Source of the DNA: ASV31 sp965229765
GTDB lineage: Bacteria; Pseudomonadota; Alphaproteobacteria; Rhodobacterales; Rhodobacteraceae
Reading direction: 5' to 3'
Assembly (NCBI GenBank): GCA_965229765.1
Contig: CBDDJT010000004.1
Coordinates: forward strand, 930,001 to 994,000
Length of the DNA stretch: 64,000 nt
Below are positions 7,862 to 16,863 of the stretch, in pieces. Every line of letters starts with the position of its first letter. Positions within the stretch are counted from its first letter, which is position 1. The position numbers and the translations under genes are program-made. The notes beneath the pieces were generated by a model. It was not told where the DNA came from, did not search any database, and saw only the letters and a list, made by a program, of their open reading frames with translations.

Positions 7862-8818
7862 CTAGATCGGCGCGTCTATCTCGGCGGGGCCTGCTCTTTC
7901 GCTCACGATACCATGCCAGTCGGGGTCTGACCGGATGGACATCTTGACGTGTCGCATGAAGGCGCGCGCTGTCCGTGTCAGGGGGCGCACGGTCGAGACG
8001 GCGAAGGATGCCCTGTAGGTGAAGCGCGGCATGAAGGGACGGATGGCCAGTGTCGGATCGTCCGTCCGCAACAAGGGGAAAGGGCAAATCACCGACACAC
8101 CGCTGCCGGCGCGGGCAAGCGTCACGGCGCTGAGGCCCGTTGCGACCTCGGCAACACGCTTTGGCATAGAGCCCGCCTCGGCGAACAGCCGGTCCAGCCG
8201 CGACCTGACGATGTGCCGTCGAAGGATCGCGATAAAGTTCTGACCGTCCAGCAATTCCGGCGTGATCACGTCATGTTCGGACAAGGGATGCCCCTTGGCC
8301 ATCACGCAGACGGCCTCGCTTTGCTGGAAGGGAATAAGCTCCATCGCGGAATGGGTCAGATCGGCATGGGTAAACCCCAGATCCACGGCGTCGTCGACAA
8401 GACGTGTGACAAGCCCGTTGGATGTGCAGGTCTCCAGCGACATCCGTTGCGCCGGGTGCAGCTTCATGAAGCTTGCCATCTGGGACCCGACCAGTTCGGC
8501 AAGCGAAGGCGGCGCCGCCAGCCGCAGCGTCTGGGCGCCCGGATCATCCGGATCTGACCCGTTGATAAGCGAGATGGCATCGAACAGCCGGTCAAGCTGT
8601 GCGTTCAGGCGAAGCGCCTCGGCCGTGGGGCGAAGCCGTCCGCCTCGGCGTTCGAAGAGCACGAGGTTGAGACGGGATTCAAGGTGGCTGACCGCCCGGC
8701 TCACGGTCGGTTGCGAGATCCCCAGAAGCCGGCTTGCCCCGTTTGTCGTGCCCGAGGTGATCACGGCGCGCAAAGCCTCGTATTCGCGTATTGAATGCCA
8801 GTTGTTGCGCATGTCCAT
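7862..8818 (-). CDS. LysR family transcriptional regulator
   Basis: A 318-residue LysR-type regulator. The N-terminal winged helix-turn-helix (about residues 12-70) reads EYEALRAVITSGTTNGASRL, then ISQPTVSRAVSHLE and LFERRGGRLRPT. An effector-binding domain follows from about residue 95 (LRLAAPPSLAELVG). It is divergent from the peptide-type ABC operon starting at 9001, with a 182-bp AT-richer gap between them, the classic arrangement for a LysR gene controlling its divergent neighbour. An ATG two codons downstream (8812) is also possible as start. The inducer is unknown; an N-acyl amino acid or peptide is plausible from the neighbours. Confidence 0.9.
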   Translation of the reverse strand: MDMRNNWHSIREYEALRAVITSGTTNGASRLLGISQPTVSRAVSHLESRLNLVLFERRGGRLRPTAEALRLNAQLDRLFDAISLINGSDPDDPGAQTLRLAAPPSLAELVGSQMASFMKLHPAQRMSLETCTSNGLVTRLVDDAVDLGFTHADLTHSAMELIPFQQSEAVCVMAKGHPLSEHDVITPELLDGQNFIAILRRHIVRSRLDRLFAEAGSMPKRVAEVATGLSAVTLARAGSGVSVICPFPLLRTDDPTLAIRPFMPRFTYRASFAVSTVRPLTRTARAFMRHVKMSIRSDPDWHGIVSERAGPAEIDAPI

Positions 8819-9000
8819 TCCTCGCCACCGACGGATTCGGGCCCGCCAAAGAATAAATGTGGTTACGGTATATCTCTATAGTACAAATGAATGAAGTCTT
8901 GGCTTCCCTCGTTCCCGGGCGGCGTTAACCTCTCAGCACTTTCCAGCACAAGATCAGTCCGGGCTGCGCGCGCAGACCCGGGTGAACAGGGAGATCCTTC

Positions 9001-10620
9001 ATGACCCTCAGGTACCTGCGCCTGACAGCGCTCGCTGTCGCTGTCGCCTTGCCCGCCCTGCCAACACTTGCGCAGGATCTGCGCATCGGGCTCGCGTCCG
9101 AACCCAGTTCGGCGGACCCTCATTTTCACAACCTCGGCCCGAACAACCAGCTTCGACGCAATGTCTTCGAGTCCCTCGTTGGCACCGATGAGCAGCAGCA
9201 ACTGTTCCCGCAGCTGGCGACAAGCTGGCGCCCGCTGGACGACACCCGCTGGGAGTTCAAGCTGCGCGAGGGCGTGACCTTTTCGGATGGGTCGGCGTTC
9301 GACGCGTACGATGTGGTCTACACCGTGTGTCGCATTCCCGGCGTTCCGGATTCGCCATCCCTGTTCACGACCTACACCAAGGCCGTGACAGACTTCGAAG
9401 TCCCCGATCCGATGACGCTGATTGTACACACTGCGTCGCCCTATCCCCTGCTTCCCACGGAATTCTCGACGTGGGGCATCATTTCCGCCAAGGCTAACGG
9501 GGTCGATGGCGCAGCGATAGAGTTCTCGGCGGATGGCTGCGGTGATCTTGCCTATCCCGAAACGCAGGCCTTCAACGACGGCAGCGCCGCCATCGGCACC
9601 GGCCCCTTCCTGCTGGAAAGCTTCCGACGCGGTGAAGGTGTCGAGCTTGTGCGCAACCCCGGTTACTGGGGCGAGGCCGCACCGTGGGAACGCGTCAGCA
9701 TGAAGCCGCTGACATCGGACGGTCCGCGCGTCGCCGCGCTGTTCGCGGGTGACGTCGACTTCATCGAGAACCCGCCGCTTCAGGATCTCGACCGCATCCG
9801 CGGCGAAGCCGGCCTTCAGGTCGTGCAAGGGATCTCGAACCGCGTGATCTACCTGCACATGGACCACAAGCAGGAGCCGAGCCCGATGATCACGGGCACC
9901 GATGGCAAGAACCCGCTGAAGGACGTCCGCGTCCGCGAGGCGCTGTCGATCGCCATCAACCGCGATGCCATCGTCGACCGCATCATGGGCGGTGTGGCCG
10001 TCGCAGCGGGCGAACTGTTGCCGGCAGGGATGTTCGGTGCCCACGAGGAAGGCGCAATGATGCCCGCGCCCTATGATCCCGACCGTGCCAAGGCGCTTCT
10101 GGCCGAGGCGGGCTATCCGGATGGCTTCGGCATCACCATCGGCACGCCGAACGACCGCTACATCAACGACGCGCAGGTTGCCCAGGCAGTGGCGCAGATG
10201 TGGGCCCGGATCGGTGTTCCGACCGAGATCGACGCCGTGACGGCCTCGACCTTCTTCTCGCGCCGCAACGCCTACGAGTTCTCGGTCTACCTTGCGGGCT
10301 GGGGTGCCGGAACCGGCGAGATGTCCTCGCCGATCAAGGCGCTTGTCGCCACGCGGGATTCCGACCGTGGCTATGGCGGCACCAACCGCGGCCAGTACTC
10401 CAACGCCGAGGTCGACGATCTGCTGACCCGTGCGCTTGCGACCGTGGATGATGCCGCCCGTCAGGAGCTACTTCGCGAGGCGTCCCGCGTCGCGATGGCG
10501 GACTGGGCGATCCTGCCCCTGCACTTCGAAGTGACGCCGTGGGCGATGGCCGACAAGGTCATGTATGCCCCCCGCGTCGATCAGTACACCTTGCCGGCAT
10601 CCATCAAACCGGCCGGATAG
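9001..10620 (+). CDS. ABC transporter substrate-binding protein, peptide/opine type (SBP_bac_5)
   Basis: A 539-residue periplasmic binding protein of the DppA/OppA type. A Sec signal peptide covers about residues 1-24 (LTALAVAVALPALPTLA). The family pattern follows: DPHFHN near the N-terminus, FKLREGVTFSDGSAFDAYDV (around residue 83) and later PLKDVRVREALSIAINRDAI. GGGAGAT lies just upstream of the ATG. It is the first gene of a seven-gene operon with two permeases, two ATPases and two deacylase-like enzymes. The ligand is unknown; the downstream deacylases suggest a small N-acylated amino acid or peptide. Confidence 0.92.
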   Translation: MTLRYLRLTALAVAVALPALPTLAQDLRIGLASEPSSADPHFHNLGPNNQLRRNVFESLVGTDEQQQLFPQLATSWRPLDDTRWEFKLREGVTFSDGSAFDAYDVVYTVCRIPGVPDSPSLFTTYTKAVTDFEVPDPMTLIVHTASPYPLLPTEFSTWGIISAKANGVDGAAIEFSADGCGDLAYPETQAFNDGSAAIGTGPFLLESFRRGEGVELVRNPGYWGEAAPWERVSMKPLTSDGPRVAALFAGDVDFIENPPLQDLDRIRGEAGLQVVQGISNRVIYLHMDHKQEPSPMITGTDGKNPLKDVRVREALSIAINRDAIVDRIMGGVAVAAGELLPAGMFGAHEEGAMMPAPYDPDRAKALLAEAGYPDGFGITIGTPNDRYINDAQVAQAVAQMWARIGVPTEIDAVTASTFFSRRNAYEFSVYLAGWGAGTGEMSSPIKALVATRDSDRGYGGTNRGQYSNAEVDDLLTRALATVDDAARQELLREASRVAMADWAILPLHFEVTPWAMADKVMYAPRVDQYTLPASIKPAG

Positions 10621-10702
10621 CCGACCCTAAAAGATGCCCGTGGCGGTCTTGCGCCGCCATGGGCGACCCCTTCAACGATCAGTCCGGAAAGCTGGCGGCG
10701 AC

Positions 10703-11680
10703 ATGCTTGTCTATCTGCTCAGAAGGATCGCACAATCTGTCTTTGTCGCGCTTGCGATGATGGTGATCGTGTTCTTCGGCATCTACATGATCGGCAATCC
10801 CGTCGATATCCTGATCTCGCCGGATGCGACCCCCAGAGAGATTGAAGAGACGATGGCAAGGTTCGGCTTTGACCAGCCGATCCATGTCCAGTTTCTGGCC
10901 TTCGTGGGCAACGCGCTTCAGGGTGATCTGGGGCGCAGCTTCGTGCATGGCGAAAGCGCCGTTACGCTGATCCTGCACTACATGCCGGCGACGCTTGAAC
11001 TTGCCGCGCTCGGGCTTTTCTTCTCGGTCCTGATCGGCGTCCCGCTTGGTGTCTACGCGGGCTACAAGTCCGACCGCTGGCAGGGTCGCGCGATCATGAC
11101 GGGGTCGATCTTCGGCTTTTCGCTTCCGAACTTCTGGGTCGGGATGCTGCTTATCCTGATTTTCACCGTCGAATTGCGCTGGCTGCCATCCACCGGGCGT
11201 GGCGACACGGTCGAGGTCCTTGGCATCCGGCTATCGATCTTTTCGGAAAACGGGCTGCAATACATGATCCTGCCCGCTCTGACGCTGGCGCTTTACAAGG
11301 CATCGCTGGTCACGCGCCTGGCGCGCGCCGGCACGCAAGAGGCGCTGGTTCAGGACTACGTCAAGTTCGCACGCGCCAAGGGCGTGTCCGAAACGCGAAT
11401 CCTTTTCGTGCACGTTCTCAAGAACATCATGATTCCCATCGTTACGGTGCTGGGACTGGAGCTTGGGTCGATGATCGCCTTCGCCGTCGTGACAGAGACC
11501 GTGTTCGCATGGCCGGGCATGGGCAAGCTGCTGATCGACTCGATCCTGACGCTCGATCGGCCGGTCATCGTCGCCTACCTGATGATGACCGTCCTGATCT
11601 TCATCGTCATCAACCTCGTGGTGGACATCGTCTACACGATCCTCGATCCCAGGGTGCGCCTGACCGGAGGCTCGACATGA
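10703..11680 (+). CDS. ABC transporter permease (DppB type)
   Basis: A 325-residue inner-membrane permease of a peptide-type ABC importer. It begins MLVYLLRRIAQSVFVALAMM, the usual DppB first helix, which fixes the start at 10703 rather than at an upstream in-frame ATG (10634). Six hydrophobic segments are visible. The EAA coupling loop reads DYVKFARAKGVSETRILFVH and ends in L-K-N. The stop overlaps the next permease gene by ATGA. It works with the following DppC-type protein as a heterodimeric channel. Confidence 0.92.
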   Translation: MLVYLLRRIAQSVFVALAMMVIVFFGIYMIGNPVDILISPDATPREIEETMARFGFDQPIHVQFLAFVGNALQGDLGRSFVHGESAVTLILHYMPATLELAALGLFFSVLIGVPLGVYAGYKSDRWQGRAIMTGSIFGFSLPNFWVGMLLILIFTVELRWLPSTGRGDTVEVLGIRLSIFSENGLQYMILPALTLALYKASLVTRLARAGTQEALVQDYVKFARAKGVSETRILFVHVLKNIMIPIVTVLGLELGSMIAFAVVTETVFAWPGMGKLLIDSILTLDRPVIVAYLMMTVLIFIVINLVVDIVYTILDPRVRLTGGST

Positions 11681-12717
11681 GCGAGATTCCGGCTTCGGGC
11701 GGTGCGCGCAGGTGGTCCGCCGACAACCTTCCATGGCTCGTTGCCGGGGTCATGGGCATCAGCACGATTGCGCTGGTCGTCGGCCCCGGCTGGTCAAGCC
11801 TGCCCGCACGCGTGCTGCTCTTGCTTGGCTTCGTCGCGCTGGCTGTCCACTTCCTGCGTGGCCGAGGTCGCCAGTTCTTCAATGGTCCCGTCGCCTATGT
11901 TGCGGCGGCAAGCCTGTTGTTGCTGGTGGTGTTGGCGCTTTTTGCCAGCGAGATCGCCCCGCAGAACCCCTATGACCTGCGACAACTCGACATCATGGAT
12001 GGTCGGCTTCCGCCGGGATCGACGACGTTCGATGGTGCGATGACCTATCGTCTTGGGACTGACGAGCAGGGACGCGACATCCTGTCGGGCATCCTGTACG
12101 GCCTGCGGGTGTCCCTGTCCGTTGCCATCATCGCGACGCTCGTGGCGATGGCGATTGGCGTTGTCGTCGGAATCTACGCAGCCTGGGCCGGGGGGCGGAC
12201 AGAGGCGATCCTGATGCGCCTTGTCGATTTGCAATTGTCGTTTCCGTCGATCCTTGTCGCGCTGATGCTTATGGCAGCCTTCGGACGGGGACTCGACAAG
12301 GTGGTGATCGCGCTCATCATCGTGCAGTGGGCCTATTACGCCCGCACTGTCCGGGGCACCGCCCTGTCCGAGGCGCGCAAGGAATACATCGACGCCGCGC
12401 GCGGGCTTGGCCTGCCGGTCCGGCGGATCATCTTCCGGCATCTTCTTCCCAACTGCGTCCCGCCGCTTCTGGTGATCTCGACCGTGCAGATCGCCAACAC
12501 CATCGTGCTGGAATCCTCGCTGTCCTTCCTTGGGGTCGGCGTGCCGATCACGCGGCCGTCGCTGGGGCTGCTGATCGCCAACGGCTATGACTACATGCTG
12601 TCGGGGCAATACTGGATGAGCATGTATCCCGGCGTCGCACTGCTGGCGATCGTGGCGTCGATCAACCTGGTGGGCGACCGCCTGCGCGACACCCTGAACC
12701 CGAGGCTGCGAAGATGA
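11677..12717 (+). CDS. ABC transporter permease (DppC type)
   Basis: A 346-residue second permease of the importer. The start at 11677 lies in the ATGA overlap with the first permease. Compared with standard DppC proteins it has an extra N-terminal hydrophobic pair (about residues 19-55) before the usual helix around residues 70-90. The periplasmic motif YRLGTDEQGRDILSGILYG and the EAA loop EYIDAARGLGLPVRRIIFRH are textbook DppC. The C-terminal NLVGDRLRDTLNPRLRR is the typical end. It is coupled to the first ATPase gene by a 4-nt overlap. Confidence 0.92.
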   Translation: MSEIPASGGARRWSADNLPWLVAGVMGISTIALVVGPGWSSLPARVLLLLGFVALAVHFLRGRGRQFFNGPVAYVAAASLLLLVVLALFASEIAPQNPYDLRQLDIMDGRLPPGSTTFDGAMTYRLGTDEQGRDILSGILYGLRVSLSVAIIATLVAMAIGVVVGIYAAWAGGRTEAILMRLVDLQLSFPSILVALMLMAAFGRGLDKVVIALIIVQWAYYARTVRGTALSEARKEYIDAARGLGLPVRRIIFRHLLPNCVPPLLVISTVQIANTIVLESSLSFLGVGVPITRPSLGLLIANGYDYMLSGQYWMSMYPGVALLAIVASINLVGDRLRDTLNPRLRR

Positions 12718-13694
12718 GCGTGCTTCAGGTCGAGGGCCTGCAAACCCACTTCTTCACCGATGCCGGCGTGGTCAAGGCCGTGGACGGCGTCGATTTCTCG
12801 CTGGACGAGGGCGAGGTGCTGGGCCTTGTCGGGGAAAGCGGATCGGGCAAGTCGGTCACAGGCTTTTCGATCCTGCGCCTTGTCGATCCGCCCGGGCGCG
12901 TGGTCGGCGGGCACATCATGTTCCGGGGCCAGGATCTGGCGCAGCTGCCAGAAGCCGAGATGCGGCGCCTGCGCGGCAACCGGATCGCGATGATCTTTCA
13001 GGACCCGATGATGACGCTGAACCCGGTCCTGCGCATCGACACCCAGATGATCGAAGCCGTGCGCGCGCATGAAAGGGTCAGTGCGAAGGCCGCGCGCGAC
13101 CGGGCCATCACGGCGCTGGGAAAGGTGGGAATTCCTTCGCCGGCAGAACGGCTGGGCGCCTATCCGCACCAGTTCTCGGGTGGGATGCGCCAGCGCGTTG
13201 CCATTGCAATCGCGCTTCTGAACGGGCCGGATCTGATCGTGGCCGATGAACCGACCACGGCGCTGGACGTCACGATACAAAGCCAGATCCTTGCCGAGGT
13301 GCAGGATCTTGCGCGCGATACCGGGACCGCGCTGATCTGGATCACCCACGACCTTGCCGTCGTCGCGGGGCTCGCCGACAGGGTGGCGGTGATGTATGCG
13401 GGCCGGATCGTCGAGACCGGGCCAACCGACGGGGTACTTGCCGCCCCGGGCCATCCCTATTCGGTCGGTCTGCTGGGGTCGATCCCCGGACACGGGCAGC
13501 GCGGCCAGCGGCTGACCCAGATCCCCGGAATGGCGCCCAACATGGCCGATCTTGCGCCCGGCTGCGCCTTTGCGCCGCGGTGTTTCCGGTCGGACCCCCG
13601 CTGCGAGGCCGAGGCGCCTGCCATCACCCGGCGCAGCCCGGTCGGCGAACTGCGCTGCCATCATCCGATGACCGAAGGCGGGGCGGCGACATGA
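12714..13694 (+). CDS. ABC transporter ATP-binding protein (DppD type)
   Basis: A 326-residue ATPase subunit energising the importer. The Walker A is GESGSGKS (residues 40-47), the Q-loop FQDPMMTLNP (95-104), the signature FSGGMRQR (154-161), the Walker B LIVADEPTTALD (174-185) and the switch histidine lies in WITHDLAVV. The C-terminus has the oligopeptide-transporter cysteine motif (GCAFAPRCFRSDPRC), which in related proteins binds an iron-sulfur cluster. Overlaps of 4 nt on both sides place it in the middle of a translationally coupled operon. Confidence 0.93.
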   Translation: MSVLQVEGLQTHFFTDAGVVKAVDGVDFSLDEGEVLGLVGESGSGKSVTGFSILRLVDPPGRVVGGHIMFRGQDLAQLPEAEMRRLRGNRIAMIFQDPMMTLNPVLRIDTQMIEAVRAHERVSAKAARDRAITALGKVGIPSPAERLGAYPHQFSGGMRQRVAIAIALLNGPDLIVADEPTTALDVTIQSQILAEVQDLARDTGTALIWITHDLAVVAGLADRVAVMYAGRIVETGPTDGVLAAPGHPYSVGLLGSIPGHGQRGQRLTQIPGMAPNMADLAPGCAFAPRCFRSDPRCEAEAPAITRRSPVGELRCHHPMTEGGAAT

Positions 13695-14689
13695 CGGCCA
13701 TGCTGGAACTGCAAGGTGTCTCGCGCCAGTTCGTCAAGAAGCTCGACAGCATCGAGCGGCTTGCGCGGGCCCTTGGCGCGAACGTGTCGGGCAGCTGTGT
13801 GAATGCCGTCGACACCGCCTCGTTCGAGGTCGCGCGGGGCGAAGTCGTGGGGCTGGTCGGAGAGTCCGGTTGCGGCAAGTCCACCCTTGGCCGCATGGTC
13901 GCCGGGCTTTTGCCCGTCACGGACGGGACGATCCGTTTCGAAGGCGTCGATGTCACCGATGCAGGCACGGCCGAGGCCCGCAAGGCTCGCCTTCGCATCC
14001 AGATGATCTTTCAGGATCCGATGTCCTCTCTCAATCCGCGGATGAAGGTGGACGAGATCATCGGCGAGGCTGCCGTCTATCATGGCCTGACCACGCGGCG
14101 CGAGATGAGCGACTACGTGGCGGATATGCTGAAGCAGGTGGGCCTTGATCCGTCCTATGCAAGGCGTTTCCCACACCAGTTTTCCGGCGGTCAGCGCCAG
14201 CGGATCGGCATTGCACGGGCGCTGGCCGTCCGGCCCGATTTCCTGATCTGCGACGAAAGCATCGCCGCGCTGGACGTGTCGATTCAGGCGCAGGTCATCA
14301 ACCTTTTCCAGGATCTGCGCCGCAATCTGGACCTGACCTACCTGTTCATCAGCCATGACCTGAGCGTCGTCGAGCATATCGCCGACCGTGTGGTCGTGAT
14401 GTATCTGGGCCGCATCGTCGAGATCGCGAAGACCGAGACCCTGTTCGAGACCCCGCGCCACCCCTACACGCAGGCGCTTATCGGACAGGTACCGCGGCTT
14501 GGTGCCGGGCGGCAAACGTATCAGACCATCAAGGGGGAAATCCCCTCGCCGCTGAACCCGCCGGCCGGTTGCCATTTTCATCCGCGCTGCCCGATGGCGG
14601 GGCCGCGCTGTCAGCGCGAGGCGCCGGTCCTGCGCAGTGGCGAAGGCCGCTCGGTGGCATGCCATCTCGAAGACGGAGGAACCGAATGA
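13691..14689 (+). CDS. ABC transporter ATP-binding protein (DppF type)
   Basis: A 332-residue second ATPase of the importer. The Walker A is GESGCGKST (57-65), the Q-loop FQDPMSSLNP, the signature FSGGQRQR (164-171) and the Walker B FLICDESIAALD (184-195), where the usual proline after the catalytic acid region is serine. The C-terminal cysteine motif CHFHPRCPMAGPRC is present. The start at 13691 is the ATG in the ATGA overlap with the preceding ATPase; an upstream ATG in the same frame would lie deep inside that gene. Its own stop overlaps the amidohydrolase start in the same manner. Confidence 0.92.
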   Translation: MTAMLELQGVSRQFVKKLDSIERLARALGANVSGSCVNAVDTASFEVARGEVVGLVGESGCGKSTLGRMVAGLLPVTDGTIRFEGVDVTDAGTAEARKARLRIQMIFQDPMSSLNPRMKVDEIIGEAAVYHGLTTRREMSDYVADMLKQVGLDPSYARRFPHQFSGGQRQRIGIARALAVRPDFLICDESIAALDVSIQAQVINLFQDLRRNLDLTYLFISHDLSVVEHIADRVVVMYLGRIVEIAKTETLFETPRHPYTQALIGQVPRLGAGRQTYQTIKGEIPSPLNPPAGCHFHPRCPMAGPRCQREAPVLRSGEGRSVACHLEDGGTE

Positions 14690-15561
14690 GCCTGCACATA
14701 CCGGGCGTGCTGACCATCGAGGGCGCAGAGGCGCAAAGCGTGCCGCTTGTATTCGACAGCCCGCACTCGGGCATCGAATACCCCGAAGACTTTGGTCATT
14801 CTGCCGATCCCGTGCTCCTGCGCCATGCCGAGGACACACATGTGCAGGATCTTTGGGCCGGGGCGGTTTCCACGGGTGCCGTGATGCTGCACGCGCATTT
14901 TCCACGGTCGTATGTCGATGCCAACCGGGCGCCGGACGACATGGACCCCGCCGCTTTGGAGGGAACCTATCCAGCGCCGCTTCGCCCTTCGGTGAAAAGC
15001 CGGCTGGGCATCGGGTTGTGCTGGACGCGGGTGCCGCCGGGCGGAGAGCCGCTTTATGACCGGCCGCTGACGGCCGCCGAGGTGCTGGCGCGGGTCGAGA
15101 CGTATCACCGGCCCTACCAGTCGCAGCTGCGCGGCCTGCTGGACAGGACGCATGCAAGGTGGGGCGCGGTCTGGCATGTGAACTGCCATTCCATGCAGGA
15201 GGTCGCGTCGGCGATGTCCACCCAAGAGCGCGGCACGCCGCGCCCGGATTTCGTGCTGGGAGACCTTGACGGAACGTCCTGCGCGCCCGAATTCACGGTG
15301 ACGGTTTGCGAGTTCCTGACCAGCCACGGCTATTCCGTGGCGGTCAACGACCCCTACAAGGGGATGGAGCTTGTGCGGGCGAACGGCGACCCGGCGCTGC
15401 GGCGCCACTCGATCCAGGTCGAGGTGAACCGCAAGCTTTACATGGACGAGACCACGCGAGAGCCGAACGCGGGCTACGCGGCGCTGCGCGGGACGTTCGA
15501 CGCCCTGTCGCGTCACCTGGCCGGGTATGTCGCCAGCATGTCGGAAGGACTGCCGGCATGA
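14686..15561 (+). CDS. N-formylglutamate amidohydrolase family protein
   Basis: A 291-residue member of the FGase (HutG-like) family, zinc-dependent hydrolases that remove an N-formyl or related acyl group from an amino acid. It shows VFDSPHSGIEYP (residues 22-33) and a later HVNCHSM, where metal ligands of the family lie. The start (ATG 14686) overlaps the ABC ATPase stop by 4 nt and its own stop overlaps the next deacylase the same way. This is a cytoplasmic enzyme expressed as one unit with the importer, not next to histidine-utilisation genes. It probably processes the imported compound rather than histidine-derived formylglutamate. Confidence 0.82.
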   Translation: MSLHIPGVLTIEGAEAQSVPLVFDSPHSGIEYPEDFGHSADPVLLRHAEDTHVQDLWAGAVSTGAVMLHAHFPRSYVDANRAPDDMDPAALEGTYPAPLRPSVKSRLGIGLCWTRVPPGGEPLYDRPLTAAEVLARVETYHRPYQSQLRGLLDRTHARWGAVWHVNCHSMQEVASAMSTQERGTPRPDFVLGDLDGTSCAPEFTVTVCEFLTSHGYSVAVNDPYKGMELVRANGDPALRRHSIQVEVNRKLYMDETTREPNAGYAALRGTFDALSRHLAGYVASMSEGLPA

Positions 15562-16538
15562 CAAGTTCCGCGACTGGCCTGCCCAACATCTATGCCGTCG
15601 AACTGACCCCGCCCGACATATCGGCCTATGCCGCGGGCAACACCGGCGTGCCCTACGTCTGGACCTTCGACAGCGGGGCCGCCGGGCCGCATGTGGCGAT
15701 CACCGCGATCGTTCACGGCAACGAACCCTGCGGGGCGATCGCGCTGGACTGGCTGATGCAGATGGGCGTCCGGCCCTTGCAGGGAAAGCTGTCCTTCGCC
15801 TTTGTGAATGTCGCTGCCTACAAGGCGTTCGACCCCGAGGTGCCGGACGCAACCCGTTGGATTGAAGAGGATTTCAACCGACTTTGGGGCGAGGGCGTAC
15901 TGGATGATCCGGCCCGGCGGGTCACTCCGGAACTGGCGCGTGCGCGCGAGTTGCGGCCGTGGCTGTCTACGGTGGACCTGCTTCTCGACATCCATTCGAT
16001 GCAGCACAAGACCGATCCCCTGATCATCGCGGGACCGGCGGCAAAGGGCCGGGCACTGGGCGGCGCGATCGGCTGGCCGGGCATCGTCGTGACCGACAAG
16101 GGCCATGCAGAGGGCCAGCGGATGCGTGACTTCGGCGACTTTGCCGACCCCGCGTCGGCGCGCAACGCGGCGCTGGTCGAGTGCGGCCAACACTGGGAAG
16201 CCGAGGCCGCAGAAGTCGCAAGGGATTGTGTCACGGGCTTTCTGAGAACCACAGGTGTTGTACCCGCGGACTTCGCCGAGGACCGGATGGACACGCGTCC
16301 GCCGCGGCCGGCGCAGCGGTTCTACGAGGTGATGGGGCCGGTGACGATCGAGACCGGCGATTTCCGCTTCGCGCAGGACTGGCGGGGGTTCGAGCACCTG
16401 CCGCAGGGCACGCTGATCGGCCATGACGGGGACCGCGCCATCGTGGCGCCGCACGACCCGACCGTGCTTATCATGCCGTCCCGGCGGCTTTGGCCCGGCA
16501 AGACCGCGGTTCGTCTGGCCCGGCCGCTGGAGTCCTGA
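15558..16538 (+). CDS. succinylglutamate desuccinylase/aspartoacylase family deacylase
   Basis: A 326-residue zinc carboxypeptidase-fold deacylase of the AstE/AspA family. The expected zinc site is visible: H53 and E56 in IVHGNEP, and H146 in LLDIHSM. The substrate-binding DFNR motif is at 105-108. The family cleaves N-acyl groups (acetyl, succinyl) from amino acids such as aspartate or glutamate. The start is the ATG in the overlap with the FGase-like gene. It ends the ABC-importer operon, so import and two successive hydrolyses are probably one pathway. The actual acyl group is not deducible. Confidence 0.82.
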   Translation: MTSSATGLPNIYAVELTPPDISAYAAGNTGVPYVWTFDSGAAGPHVAITAIVHGNEPCGAIALDWLMQMGVRPLQGKLSFAFVNVAAYKAFDPEVPDATRWIEEDFNRLWGEGVLDDPARRVTPELARARELRPWLSTVDLLLDIHSMQHKTDPLIIAGPAAKGRALGGAIGWPGIVVTDKGHAEGQRMRDFGDFADPASARNAALVECGQHWEAEAAEVARDCVTGFLRTTGVVPADFAEDRMDTRPPRPAQRFYEVMGPVTIETGDFRFAQDWRGFEHLPQGTLIGHDGDRAIVAPHDPTVLIMPSRRLWPGKTAVRLARPLES

Positions 16539-16863
16539 GACGGCGGCGGCCCGGCCGGGGAATGGCCGGTGTCGGCACCCTATGCGAAGAATCGGGGTTA
16601 ACGCGTTGAAGTGGCGAAAAAAACGCCATGCTGCATGACGTCGGCACAACGTCGGCATCGCGTCGGCGCGGATGGAGCGGCGGACCGGATGAACGGGCCG
16701 CGCGCCGGCGCGATCGCGCCGATCGGGGCAAAGTCGGGAAAAGGTCAGCGGTAACGGGGTTTTCTTTTGCCTGCACGGTGCAAGCGCGGCTATCCTCTGC
16801 CCCACAGGCGCGGCGGCTGCTGTCTGCGCCAGGAGAATTCAAAACGGGATAGGAGGACCAACC
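16539..16863. other. 325-bp intergenic region upstream of the Tat-exported binding protein
   Basis: No open frame here resembles a protein. It contains the triple GTCGGC repeat at 16640-16667, described separately, and an AGGAGG-like ribosome site just before 16864. The region probably carries the promoter of the orphan binding protein gene. Confidence 0.5.
16640..16667 (+). repeat. triple GTCGGC repeat phased at 11 bp
   Basis: GTCGGC starts at 16640, 16651 and 16662, exactly one helical turn apart, preceded by GCAT. The same arrangement occurs at 57458, 57469 and 57480 (third copy CTCGGC) upstream of glpD. Helical phasing and an upstream position suggest a protein-binding array or a dispersed lineage-specific element. 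No known regulator site was matched. Confidence 0.55.

Noticed and set aside
14686..16538. Histidine (Hut) or arginine succinyltransferase (Ast) pathway
   Set aside because: Only HutG-like and AstE-like genes are present, with no other hut or ast genes. They are fused into an ABC importer operon instead.
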